From assembly GCF_027920745.1 (NCBI RefSeq), contig NZ_JAQIBB010000065.1, positions 1 to 24,341 on the forward strand: DNA of 24,341 nt, given 5' to 3'. Shown here one piece after another: positions 7,307-14,613 of the stretch. Source of the DNA: Gallibacterium faecale. GTDB lineage: Bacteria > Pseudomonadota > Gammaproteobacteria > Enterobacterales > Pasteurellaceae. The notes under the pieces were generated by a model. The model saw only the letters and a program-made list of their open reading frames with translations, did not search any database and was not told the DNA's origin. Position 1 is the stretch's first letter; each line of letters opens with the position of its first letter. Made by a program: the position numbers and the translations under genes.

Positions 7307-8107
7307 ATGAAAAAACTTTCATTAATTAGCGTGTTATGTGGATTATCCATCCCAGCTGTGGTGCAAGCACATGATTTATGGGCATATGGGCTACAAGCAG
7401 AAGCGGATAAGCCATTACAGGCAGTATTAGGTTATGGTGATCGTTTCCCTTTAGGCGAAAAGATTGCGGAAAGTCGTTTAAATATTTTGAATCCATTAGT
7501 GCTACATAAATTAGATGGCAGTTCAGAAACCTTAATGCAACAAGGTGAGAATTATCACTATGTAACTAAGGAAAAGTTAGCAAAAGGGGAATATAAACTC
7601 TCTGCGAGTTATAAACCAACTTTTTGGTCAAAAAATGAGAAAGGTTGGAAGCGAGAAAACTTAACTAAAATGCCTGATGCAACTTATTGCGAAGAATCTA
7701 GTATGTTTGCTACAACCTATATCAATACAGGAGTAGATGTAAGTGATTTCTCAATTATGCCAGTAGGTTTACCGTTAGAAATTGTGCCATTAGTCGATCC
7801 TACTGATATCCATCCTTTAGAAGCAGTGCCTTTTCAAGTTCTCTATAACGGCAAACCTGCAAAAGAAGTTGTAGTGATTGGTACTACTAATGAATTCACA
7901 AAATTAGATGAAAAAGCGGTATATGACCACCGTGAACCACAAGCCTTCTCAGGTAAAACTGATGCACAAGGCAAAATCAATTTTATTCCAGCGTTAGCCG
8001 GGACTTGGAAAATCAAAGCAAGCTATGAAATGCCTTATCCAGAGGCAAACGTATGCCAAAAACACAAACTTTATAGCACTTATACTTTTCAAGTAAACGC
8101 TAAATAA
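7307..8107 (+). CDS. Secreted DUF4198 (COG5266) metal-uptake-associated protein
   Basis: A 266-aa periplasmic protein of the DUF4198/COG5266 family, whose members accompany nickel/cobalt uptake systems (CbiK/NikK-type components) and some TonB-dependent receptors; the molecular role is poorly defined. A signal peptide is evident (MKK, hydrophobic core, cut after VVQA at residue 21), which would leave His22 of HDLW as the mature N-terminus, a typical family feature and a possible metal ligand. Other marks are the YGDRFP segment near residue 43, PLEIVPLVDPTDI near 160, and a carboxypeptidase-regulatory-like C-terminal domain with FSGKTDAQGKINFIPALAGTWKIKA. Two mature cysteines, C128 and C250, could form a disulfide. 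Strong AGGAG site; 32 nt after fhuB and 45 nt before the receptor gene, so part of the same operon. The natural ligand is unknown. Confidence 0.85.
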   Translation: MKKLSLISVLCGLSIPAVVQAHDLWAYGLQAEADKPLQAVLGYGDRFPLGEKIAESRLNILNPLVLHKLDGSSETLMQQGENYHYVTKEKLAKGEYKLSASYKPTFWSKNEKGWKRENLTKMPDATYCEESSMFATTYINTGVDVSDFSIMPVGLPLEIVPLVDPTDIHPLEAVPFQVLYNGKPAKEVVVIGTTNEFTKLDEKAVYDHREPQAFSGKTDAQGKINFIPALAGTWKIKASYEMPYPEANVCQKHKLYSTYTFQVNAK

Positions 8108-8152
8108 TCCATTAAATATTTATTTTATTTTAACCTAAGGAGCTTTTTTGTC

Positions 8153-10240
8153 ATGAATGGACAACGTTTTAAATTATCTTTGTTATCTGCCACATTATGT
8201 TTGGTATTACAGCCAGTATTTGCGGAAGAGAGTCAAGAGTTAGAGGGGATTGATGTAATAGCTGGCTCTATGTATCGCATGGGTGAAGTACCGATATATC
8301 AAGCCAAATCTGCGATTGCGATTACTCGTGATCAGTTGGATAAACAAGCTATTACAAAAACTGATGAAATAGGGCGTTATCAAGCAGGATTTACTAATCA
8401 AGTGTTTGGTGAAGATACCAATACAAACTGGTTTAGAGTGCGTGGTACAGAAGTGACTCAAGCAATAGACGGTTTGCCATTATTTAGTTATGGATTTTTT
8501 ACGCCTTATACAAATACCTTTGCTTTTGAAGCGATTGAAGTGACTAAAGGTGCTGATGCGATGACATTTGGGGCAGCCCAATCAGGTGGTTTGCTTAACT
8601 ATGTCACTAAACGACCACATAAAGAACAAATTGGCAAAGGCGAATTTAAGCTAAATATGGGGAATCATACCCAATATGGCTTTGCTGCGGATTATACGGG
8701 GATGATCAATAGTAATGAAAGTTTACGTTATCGTTTAGTGAGTTCATATGGTGCAAAGGATGGTCAGTGGGAAGGTAGCAAAAATAGCACTTTCTATATT
8801 TCGCCAACAGTAGAGTGGGACATCAGTGATCGTACTCGTTTAACATTATTAACGAGTTACCAGTTTGATAAAGGTATTCCAAGTTCTAATTTCTTACCAC
8901 AAGAGGGAACTTTAGTAGTCGCACCAAATGGTTCTTATATTAGCCGTTCTACCAATTTAGGTGATCCAATTAATGATAGAGAATATAACCGTCAATATAA
9001 TATTGGTTATGAATTAAATCATCAATTTACCGAAAATTTATCGTTTAATAGCAGCTATCGATATAGTTATGTGAATAACTATCATCGAGGATCATATGTG
9101 TATCCATCAGCTTATAATGCAGACTGGTCGCCTTTAGCACCAAGTGCCGTTGGTTATGTATTAGCTCGTGGTGTAGTTTTTAATGATGGAACATTACGTA
9201 CTCATACCCTTGATAATCACTTAAATTGGCAGTATGACAATGCTTGGCTGAAGAATACATTGGTTATCGGTACAGATTATCGCCATCAAAAAATTGATGC
9301 ACGTTATACATTATTTGGGCAGACCAGTAGTACCAATGTGTTTAATCCTACTGTTGGTTATCATCAGGATCAAAATGTTAGTGCTGCACCCAATACACAT
9401 ATTTTGGCACGTCAATTAGGTTTTTATTTACAAAACCAAAGTCGATTGTTTGAGAAAGCTGTTTTAAATCTAGGTGTTCGTCATGATCGTGCTAGACAGG
9501 ATGAATATGTTTCTACACAAACGGTAAAAAATAATCATACTTCTTATTCCGCTTCATTTATGTATGAACTGCCATTTGGTTTAAATCCTTATTTAAGTTA
9601 TAGCGAGTCATTCAATTTACCGACAGGATTGAGTGGTAATCAGAAATTATATGATCCTAATATTACCCACCAATATGAAGCAGGAATTAAATATTTGCCG
9701 AATTGGTTAGATGGTTCAATTACGTTGGCTGGATTTAAAGCTAAAGATAAAGGGGCTTTAGTTTCAAATGGCGTTGGTGCAACCATTAGCAATAAAGATC
9801 CTGTTTATCGTAAAGGTATTGAAATTCAGGCAGATATTAATGTGACGAAGAATTGGAATATTGCTTTTGCATATACCTATTTAAAATCTGTTACTCGTAC
9901 AGCAACGGAAGATGTTCGTAATCCGTTATTACCAAAACATACATTTGCTGCAAAAACAGATTATACCTTTGATCAAGGAATGTTCAGTGGTTTAACTTTA
10001 GGGGCAGGTGTACGTTATATTGGTAATAGTGTAACTAGCCAAGGCTCTCTTTATTCTGGTAAAGAAGTTCCTTCAGCAACGATTGTTGATTTAATGGCAC
10101 GTTATCAATTTACACCAAATTGGAGTACTCAAGTTAATGTAGAGAATGTAGGAAATCGCCGTTATTTAGCAGGGTGTGACTACTATTGTTATTATGGAGC
10201 AGGGCGTAATATTAACGCGTCAATCAGCTATCAGTTTTAA
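8153..10240 (+). CDS. TonB-dependent siderophore-type outer-membrane receptor
   Basis: A 695-aa outer-membrane receptor for TonB-driven uptake of a ferric siderophore or similar chelate. Signal peptide ends at PVFA (residue 24). A TonB-box-like stretch (GIDVIAG, about residues 32-38) precedes the plug domain with RVRGTEVTQAIDGLP and the IEVTKGADAMTFGAAQSGGLLNYV segment. A 22-strand-type barrel follows, ending in a terminal aromatic (ISYQF). A cysteine pair in CDYYCYYG near the C-terminus resembles that of FhuA-like receptors. Size and position at the end of a fhu locus match the fhuA slot of Pasteurellaceae fhuCDBA operons, so a hydroxamate receptor is the first guess. The DUF4198 gene between it and fhuB is unexpected and leaves open a different metal chelate. 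AAGGAG site; terminator follows. Confidence 0.92.
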   Translation: MNGQRFKLSLLSATLCLVLQPVFAEESQELEGIDVIAGSMYRMGEVPIYQAKSAIAITRDQLDKQAITKTDEIGRYQAGFTNQVFGEDTNTNWFRVRGTEVTQAIDGLPLFSYGFFTPYTNTFAFEAIEVTKGADAMTFGAAQSGGLLNYVTKRPHKEQIGKGEFKLNMGNHTQYGFAADYTGMINSNESLRYRLVSSYGAKDGQWEGSKNSTFYISPTVEWDISDRTRLTLLTSYQFDKGIPSSNFLPQEGTLVVAPNGSYISRSTNLGDPINDREYNRQYNIGYELNHQFTENLSFNSSYRYSYVNNYHRGSYVYPSAYNADWSPLAPSAVGYVLARGVVFNDGTLRTHTLDNHLNWQYDNAWLKNTLVIGTDYRHQKIDARYTLFGQTSSTNVFNPTVGYHQDQNVSAAPNTHILARQLGFYLQNQSRLFEKAVLNLGVRHDRARQDEYVSTQTVKNNHTSYSASFMYELPFGLNPYLSYSESFNLPTGLSGNQKLYDPNITHQYEAGIKYLPNWLDGSITLAGFKAKDKGALVSNGVGATISNKDPVYRKGIEIQADINVTKNWNIAFAYTYLKSVTRTATEDVRNPLLPKHTFAAKTDYTFDQGMFSGLTLGAGVRYIGNSVTSQGSLYSGKEVPSATIVDLMARYQFTPNWSTQVNVENVGNRRYLAGCDYYCYYGAGRNINASISYQF

Positions 10241-10250
10241 TTAATGAAAA

Positions 10251-10278
10251 AAAGGTCTAGCTTTACCGCTAGACCTTT
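10251..10278. terminator. Bidirectional terminator between the receptor gene and uspE
   Basis: An 11-bp perfect stem, AAAGGTCTAGC/GCTAGACCTTT (10251-10261 with 10268-10278), closes a 6-nt loop. Flanking A and T runs make it work in both directions; it serves two convergent genes. Confidence 0.92.
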
Positions 10279-10288
10279 GCATAGAAAA

Positions 10289-11227
10289 TTATGCTTCTGG
10301 TGGGATATTTTTTGCTGGTTTAATAGCTAATAGATTACAGTTTAAATGGCTAATAACATGTTCTGCAGTATTACCAAGCAACACAGCAGAAAGACCGGTA
10401 CGACCGATAGTCCCTAATACCACTAATTCCGCACCAATTTCTTGAGCAACACGAGGAATTACCTCTTCAGGCAAACCTTCATAAACGTGAGTATGATCTT
10501 CATCAATACCAAAGTGTTGGCGTAATGCTTTCATATTAATCAAATGTTGACCACGAATACTATTGCCATAATCAGGTACGCTAAATTCTGGCAAATCTAA
10601 AGTAATGCCAACAGGTGCACTCGGATAAGCACTAACAAGGTGAATATTACCTCTATCTAGGCTTTGTGCTAAACTCATACTTAATCCGACTAATTGTTTA
10701 TTAAAATCATCGTGATAAGGTTCATCATCAGAAACATTGACTGCGACTAAGATACGGCGTTGGTGTTGCCAATCACCATCTTTTACCATCAGAATTGGGG
10801 AAGATGATTTACGTAATAATTGCCAGTCAGTTGGTGTAAAAATCAATGAGGAGAGATCATCTTCCTGGTGAGTAAATTTCACCACCAGATCATGATGATG
10901 TTTGACAATTTCTTTTTCGATTGCGTCTGCTTCATTACTTTCCCAAACCACTTCTATTTTGAGATTGATATTTTGTAAATCGTAGTTTTTAAGTAGTTCA
11001 TTTAACCACAATTTTTTATCTTCAATTATTGCAGCAACCATCTCTTCACGTTCAGTCGAGGAGTGAGTAACACTGACGGCATAAGAAAGATTGTAAATAG
11101 CGAGGAAAGCGGTAAGGGTAACAGGTTGAGAACTATTTTGTTGTTTGATGAGGTGTAAAGCACGTTCTAGGGCGGCTTGTTTTTGATTTTCTGGATCAAT
11201 CACCACAAGGATATTATTGAAATGCAT
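10289..11227 (-). CDS. uspE: Universal stress protein UspE
   Basis: Cytoplasmic tandem universal-stress protein linked in E. coli to stress survival, motility and cell aggregation. The 312-aa product holds two Usp domains, roughly residues 1-150 and 158-304. The second carries the ATP-binding pattern G-x2-G-x9-G-N (G272, G275, G285, N286, in GTIGRTGLSAVLLGNTAE); the first starts with the usual NNILVVIDPE strand and has a degenerate nucleotide site. Full length for UspE. It lies 80 nt downstream of fnr on the same strand, the same neighbourhood as in other gammaproteobacteria. A perfect AAGGAGGT precedes the ATG by six bases, but it is locked in a 10-bp inverted repeat (see separate entry), so expression may be controlled at translation or by attenuation. 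Confidence 0.95.
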   Translation of the reverse strand: MHFNNILVVIDPENQKQAALERALHLIKQQNSSQPVTLTAFLAIYNLSYAVSVTHSSTEREEMVAAIIEDKKLWLNELLKNYDLQNINLKIEVVWESNEADAIEKEIVKHHHDLVVKFTHQEDDLSSLIFTPTDWQLLRKSSSPILMVKDGDWQHQRRILVAVNVSDDEPYHDDFNKQLVGLSMSLAQSLDRGNIHLVSAYPSAPVGITLDLPEFSVPDYGNSIRGQHLINMKALRQHFGIDEDHTHVYEGLPEEVIPRVAQEIGAELVVLGTIGRTGLSAVLLGNTAEHVISHLNCNLLAIKPAKNIPPEA

Positions 11228-11232
11228 AAAAA

Positions 11233-11270
11233 ACCTCCTTATTGAGTTGTTCTTTTTATTATAAGGAGGT
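11233..11270 (-). promoter_or_regulatory. Inverted repeat that sequesters the uspE ribosome-binding site
   Basis: In the mRNA, ACCUCCUUAU (from 11261-11270) can pair perfectly over 10 bp with AUAAGGAGGU (from 11233-11242) across an 18-nt loop. The second arm is the uspE Shine-Dalgarno sequence; the first arm copies the anti-SD end of 16S rRNA. A U-run of about six follows directly and the AUG comes next, so the same structure also has the shape of an intrinsic terminator between fnr and uspE. Confidence 0.75.
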
Positions 11271-11307
11271 CAATAGTGAAAGCAAGCTATTCAAGCATTT
11301 TCATCAA

Positions 11308-12078
11308 TTAAATGGATAATCTCAATTTAACTTTGGTTGAACCCGCAAGCTCAACTAATGCTGGCATATCATTAATTGTAATATATTTACCTTGTACAGA
11401 TAACATTCCTGTTTTTTGGAAACGACCTAATAAACGGCTGATAGTTTCAACAGTTAAACCAAGATAGTTACCAATATCGCCACGAGTCATAGTTAAACGG
11501 AATTCACGGGCAGAGAAGCCACGAGCAGAATAGCGTTTAGAAAGGTTATAAATAAATGCAGCAAGTTTTTCTTCAGCATTCATTTTAGAAAGTAATAAGA
11601 TCATCTCTTGATCGCTTAAGATTTCATTACTCATCAGGCGAATAATTTGTTGGCGTAACTTCGGCATTTTACCCGCTAAGTCATCTAGAATATCAAATGG
11701 AATTTCACAAACCATAGATGTTTCTAACGCTTGAGCAAAACTTGGATGATGCATACTGTGAATCGCATCAAACCCGACTAAATCCCCCGGCAAATGGAAA
11801 GAAGTAATCTGTTCTTCACCACTTTCGCTGATAGTATAAGTTTTGATTGTGCCAGAACGAATAGCATAAAGTGATTTCAATTCATCGCCGGCTTTAAAAA
11901 GGATTTGAGATTTTTGGATAGGTTTTTTGCGTTCAATAATATTATCTAATTGATCAAGCTCATGCTCATTTAGTGTAAATGGAATGCATAATTGGCTGAT
12001 ACTACAATCTTGGCAATGAATTGCACATCCACCAGATTGAATTCTGCGACCAACACGGCTTTCAACTAATCCTTTCAT
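11308..12078 (-). CDS. fnr: FNR, oxygen-sensing transcription regulator
   Basis: Global Crp/Fnr-family regulator that switches gene expression to anaerobic life. Without oxygen it holds a [4Fe-4S] cluster, dimerises and binds TTGATnnnnATCAA. The 256-aa product is very close to E. coli FNR. Cluster ligands match C22, C25, C31 (in CAIHCQDCSISQLC, with the extra C18) and C124 (SMVCEIPF). A cyclic-nucleotide-binding-like beta roll and dimerisation helix (LSNEI-type region, MILLLSKMNAEEKLAAFIYNL) follow, then the recognition helix GLTVETISRLLGRF with the E-SR DNA contacts. ATG start with GAGG eight nt upstream. It probably governs several genes of anaerobic metabolism, including Mo-enzyme functions. 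A weak FNR-box-like sequence upstream was not counted. Confidence 0.97.
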   Translation of the reverse strand: MKGLVESRVGRRIQSGGCAIHCQDCSISQLCIPFTLNEHELDQLDNIIERKKPIQKSQILFKAGDELKSLYAIRSGTIKTYTISESGEEQITSFHLPGDLVGFDAIHSMHHPSFAQALETSMVCEIPFDILDDLAGKMPKLRQQIIRLMSNEILSDQEMILLLSKMNAEEKLAAFIYNLSKRYSARGFSAREFRLTMTRGDIGNYLGLTVETISRLLGRFQKTGMLSVQGKYITINDMPALVELAGSTKVKLRLSI

Positions 12079-12217
12079 CTATAAAACCTCATTACAAAAT
12101 AATGCAATCAAACCTGAGCATTATCTAAAAAATTTTGATCTAACGCAAGAAATGGTATCATAAAAGAAATTTATTAAGAAGTATTAAAATACATCTTTTG
12201 AGGTAAAACGAAATTTT

Positions 12218-12376
12218 ATGGCGGCAGAAAAATTAACCAAAAAGCGATTAATTCAAATTTTAGTGATGTTGGCGATTTTACTGAGTGCGTTTTTTTATCG
12301 CAGTTGTCATTATCAAAAAGCGAAAATATCTGAAAAACAAGCAAGTATTGTTGTAACACATCAGAAAAATGGATAA
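12218..12376 (+). CDS. Small hypothetical single-pass membrane protein (52 aa)
   Basis: A short ORF, divergent from fnr and convergent with the ferritin genes, that I do not recognise. It encodes 52 residues: a basic N-terminus (MAAEKLTKKRL), one hydrophobic segment of about 17 residues (residues 12-28, IQILVMLAILLSAFFYR), then a polar, lysine-rich tail with one cysteine (C31). This is the shape of a small inner-membrane protein. GAGGT lies 13 nt before the ATG, further than ideal. It is followed directly by a stem-loop terminator, which supports it being a real transcription unit. Without homology evidence it stays a prediction. Confidence 0.5.
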   Translation: MAAEKLTKKRLIQILVMLAILLSAFFYRSCHYQKAKISEKQASIVVTHQKNG

Positions 12377-12379
12377 AAA

Positions 12380-12406
12380 AATCTGCACTTGATTCAAGTG
12401 CAGATT
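12380..12406. terminator. Bidirectional terminator between the 52-aa ORF and the ferritin genes
   Basis: An 11-bp perfect stem, AATCTGCACTT/AAGTGCAGATT (12380-12390 with 12396-12406), closes a 5-nt loop. On the minus strand it is followed by a T-run of about seven, making a strong end for the ferritin operon. On the plus strand the T-run is weak. Confidence 0.9.
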
Positions 12407-12430
12407 ATCTTAAATAATTTTTAGTGAGAT

Positions 12431-12925
12431 TTATTCGGCAGAGGTAGAAGATACATCTTTGTCGAAATGATAAAGTCCTCTACGGTCAGTACCTAATAAG
12501 TTAAGTTTATCTAAGAAGCTGTTGAATAAGGTTTCTTCTTGATGTTGTTCAGCAACGTACCATTGTAAGAAATTAAATGAAGAGTAATCTTTTTCTTCAA
12601 ATGTCGCTGACACTAATTCATTAATTTTTGCAGTAATATGTTTTTCATGTTTATAAGCTAATTCAAACACTTCTTTTAATCCTGCAAATTCGTGTGGTAC
12701 AGCTTCAATTTTTTCTAAACGAGTAGTTGCACCAGTTTCGTTAAGGTAAGTGAATAATTTACGCATATGTTGTAATTCTTCATTTGCGTGCTCGCGTAAG
12801 AATTTTGCAGCACCCTCAAAGCCTTGATAAGTACACCATGCGCTCATCTGTAAATAGAGGTTTGAAGAATAAAGTTCTAAATTCATTTGTGCATTCAACA
12901 TATTCACAATTTTTTGCGATAACAT
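12431..12925 (-). CDS. ftnB: Non-heme ferritin, second gene of the tandem
   Basis: Bacterial ferritin subunit; 24 subunits form a shell that oxidises Fe(II) and stores it as ferric mineral. The 164-aa product keeps all di-iron ferroxidase residues of E. coli FtnA in place: E17, E50, H53, E94 and Q127, with E130. At the third iron site the usual E129 is Q129 (E49, E126 and E130 are kept), which differs from the upstream copy and may slow or change iron movement into the core. AAGGAG lies 7 nt before the ATG. It follows the other ferritin gene by only 16 nt, so the two are co-transcribed and could form mixed shells. Named by the Haemophilus convention of two adjacent ferritin genes; the A/B assignment is tentative. 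Confidence 0.9.
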   Translation of the reverse strand: MLSQKIVNMLNAQMNLELYSSNLYLQMSAWCTYQGFEGAAKFLREHANEELQHMRKLFTYLNETGATTRLEKIEAVPHEFAGLKEVFELAYKHEKHITAKINELVSATFEEKDYSSFNFLQWYVAEQHQEETLFNSFLDKLNLLGTDRRGLYHFDKDVSSTSAE

Positions 12926-12941
12926 TCTATTTCTCCTTTAA

Positions 12942-13427
12942 TTAAAGTGCAGCCAATTCTTTATCGACAAAATAAAGACCACGTTGATCCTCTCCTACAA
13001 GCGTAAATTTCGCTAGGATACGTTTAAATAGAGTTTCTTCCTCGTGTTGTTCTGCTACGTACCATTGTAGGAAATTAAAAGTAGAGTAATCTTTTTCAGT
13101 GAAGCTGACTTCAACTAACTGATTAATTTGTTCGGTAATAAATTTTTCGTGTTCTAATACTACTTCAAATACTTCTTTTAAAGATTGGAAATCATGCTTT
13201 GGTGCAGCAATTTCACCAAGGATTGGTAATCCACCGGTTTCACTAACATAAGCGAAGAGTTTTTGCATATGTTGTAACTCTTCTTCTGCATGGCGAAGGA
13301 GAAATGCACTTGCACCTTCATAGCCATTTTCGTTGCACCAAGCACCCATTTGCAGATAGAGATTAGAAGAATAAAATTCTAAATTAATTTGTTGATTTAG
13401 TTTATTAATCATTGCTGGTGTTAACAT
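12942..13427 (-). CDS. ftnA: Non-heme ferritin, first gene of the tandem
   Basis: Iron-storage ferritin subunit, cytoplasmic. The 161-aa product has the complete ferroxidase centre (E17, E50, H53, E94, Q127) and the complete third iron site (E49, E126, E129, E130), so it should be catalytically active. The four-helix bundle starts with INLEFYSSNLYLQMGAW and ends with FNFLQWYVAEQHEEETLF followed by the short fifth helix. GAGGAA lies 6 nt before the ATG. It heads a two-gene ferritin operon preceded by a strikingly AT-rich stretch. Together with the Fur-regulated uptake locus and fnr nearby, it makes this a region rich in iron-related genes, though these are separate transcription units. Confidence 0.93.
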   Translation of the reverse strand: MLTPAMINKLNQQINLEFYSSNLYLQMGAWCNENGYEGASAFLLRHAEEELQHMQKLFAYVSETGGLPILGEIAAPKHDFQSLKEVFEVVLEHEKFITEQINQLVEVSFTEKDYSTFNFLQWYVAEQHEEETLFKRILAKFTLVGEDQRGLYFVDKELAAL

Positions 13428-13441
13428 AGTTAATTCCTCTA

Positions 13442-13610
13442 GTAAATAATTCAGAAGAATTTTAACGATTTATTTAGCAAAAATAAAACAATTTTTTAAT
13501 TATTTTTATATAAAACAATAGGAATAATTTTTATTTAGAAATTAAAAAAGAATAAATCTCAATTTTTATATATTTATATTAATAAAATAAGAATTAATAT
13601 TATTTAATAT
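13442..13610. promoter_or_regulatory. Extremely AT-rich promoter region of the ferritin operon
   Basis: About 170 bp made almost wholly of A and T with repeated short A- and T-tracts lie between folM and the ferritin genes. They must hold the ferritin promoter on the minus strand, but so many TATAAT-like words occur that I cannot pick one. I saw no convincing Fur box. Such tracts are curved DNA and typical targets of H-NS-like proteins. Confidence 0.5.
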
Positions 13611-14336
13611 TTATTTTAAGTGCCGACCACCAGTAATTTGTAATGTTTCACCAGTGATATATTCGCTTGATAACAAATAATCAACAGCCTTAATCATTTC
13701 TTGATAACCGCCAACTTTCTGCATCACAGATTTTTGTATAGCCTGTTGTCGATATTCAGCGGGATCATCATCATTAAAGGCAATTAATGCAGGCGCAATA
13801 CTATTTACTTTAATCAGTGGTGCATATTTTGCGGCGAATGAAAGTGTTAAATTTTCTAATGCTGCTTTACTGGCGGCATAAGCGAGATGTTTTTTACTTC
13901 CTTTAAGGGCGACAAAATCAGTTAAATGAATAATATCTGCTGGACGATGTTGTTCTTGAGCAAATTGTTGTAGTTGTGGTGCCAGTTGGCGGTTTAATAG
14001 ATAAGGAAGTTCAGCGTGAATTCTCATCAAAATGTGAAATAGCTGGTCGTCCTGTTGCAACGTATTATGATCTTGTTCTGCCTGCCAAGCGGAAGCATTA
14101 TGAATAATTGCTCGAATAGAATGACATTTTGCTTTTATGTATTGAATAAAAGTTTCAATGCCTTCAAGGGTAGAGAAGTCTGCTTGAATTTGTGTGACAT
14201 TAGCAGGTAATTGTTGTAATTCTGGATAAGGGTGACGATAGGAAATGAGAACATTTTCGCCACGCATCGCAAAAGTTTGTGTTAAGGCTAACCCAATTCT
14301 ACGTCCAGCACCTGTAATAATGATCACATTTTTCAT
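13611..14336 (-). CDS. folM: Dihydromonapterin reductase FolM (short-chain dehydrogenase)
   Basis: NADPH-dependent reductase of dihydromonapterin, with side activity as an alternative dihydrofolate reductase. Classic SDR layout in 241 aa: the TGAGRRIGLAL cofactor site (the RR after the glycines is typical of FolM), HNASAW in place of NNAG, the catalytic YAASK (Tyr-x3-Lys) near residue 155, and KVNSIAPALI, ending ITGGRHLK as in E. coli FolM. I place the start at ATG 14336, because GTGAGGTTTTTC puts GAGG six bases before it; an in-frame GTG at 14348 overlaps that same Shine-Dalgarno and is unlikely. Monocistronic by position, convergent with nothing, and divergent from topA across a 277-bp AT-rich gap in which I see no clear promoter pair. 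Confidence 0.9.
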   Translation of the reverse strand: MKNVIIITGAGRRIGLALTQTFAMRGENVLISYRHPYPELQQLPANVTQIQADFSTLEGIETFIQYIKAKCHSIRAIIHNASAWQAEQDHNTLQQDDQLFHILMRIHAELPYLLNRQLAPQLQQFAQEQHRPADIIHLTDFVALKGSKKHLAYAASKAALENLTLSFAAKYAPLIKVNSIAPALIAFNDDDPAEYRQQAIQKSVMQKVGGYQEMIKAVDYLLSSEYITGETLQITGGRHLK

Positions 14337-14613
14337 GAAAAACCTCACTGTAGGTTGTTTATCTCGCAGCGTATCCTAGCAGAAATCTGCTGTTTTTGGT
14401 GAATTACTAGCTAACTTTCATGATTTTGCTGTTGTTTATCTTGTTATCTTGAATGTTTGCTGTTATTGTTGCCAACTAAATTTTTCCTTTGAACTTCATC
14501 TCAATATTAATCATACAAAGAATTTGATAGAACATCTTGGGCAGTAGAAACGAGATGAGGCTAAAAGTGCTGACGTTTTTATTATAGAAGAAAGAGTTAA
14601 ATCAGGTTTTATT

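Noticed and set aside
12135..12148. FNR-box-like TTGATCTAACGCAA upstream of fnr
   Set aside because: Only the first half matches; the second half agrees at 3 of 5 positions, too weak to claim autoregulation.
14337..14348. Upstream GTG start for folM
   Set aside because: The GTG overlaps the GAGG that serves the ATG at 14336.
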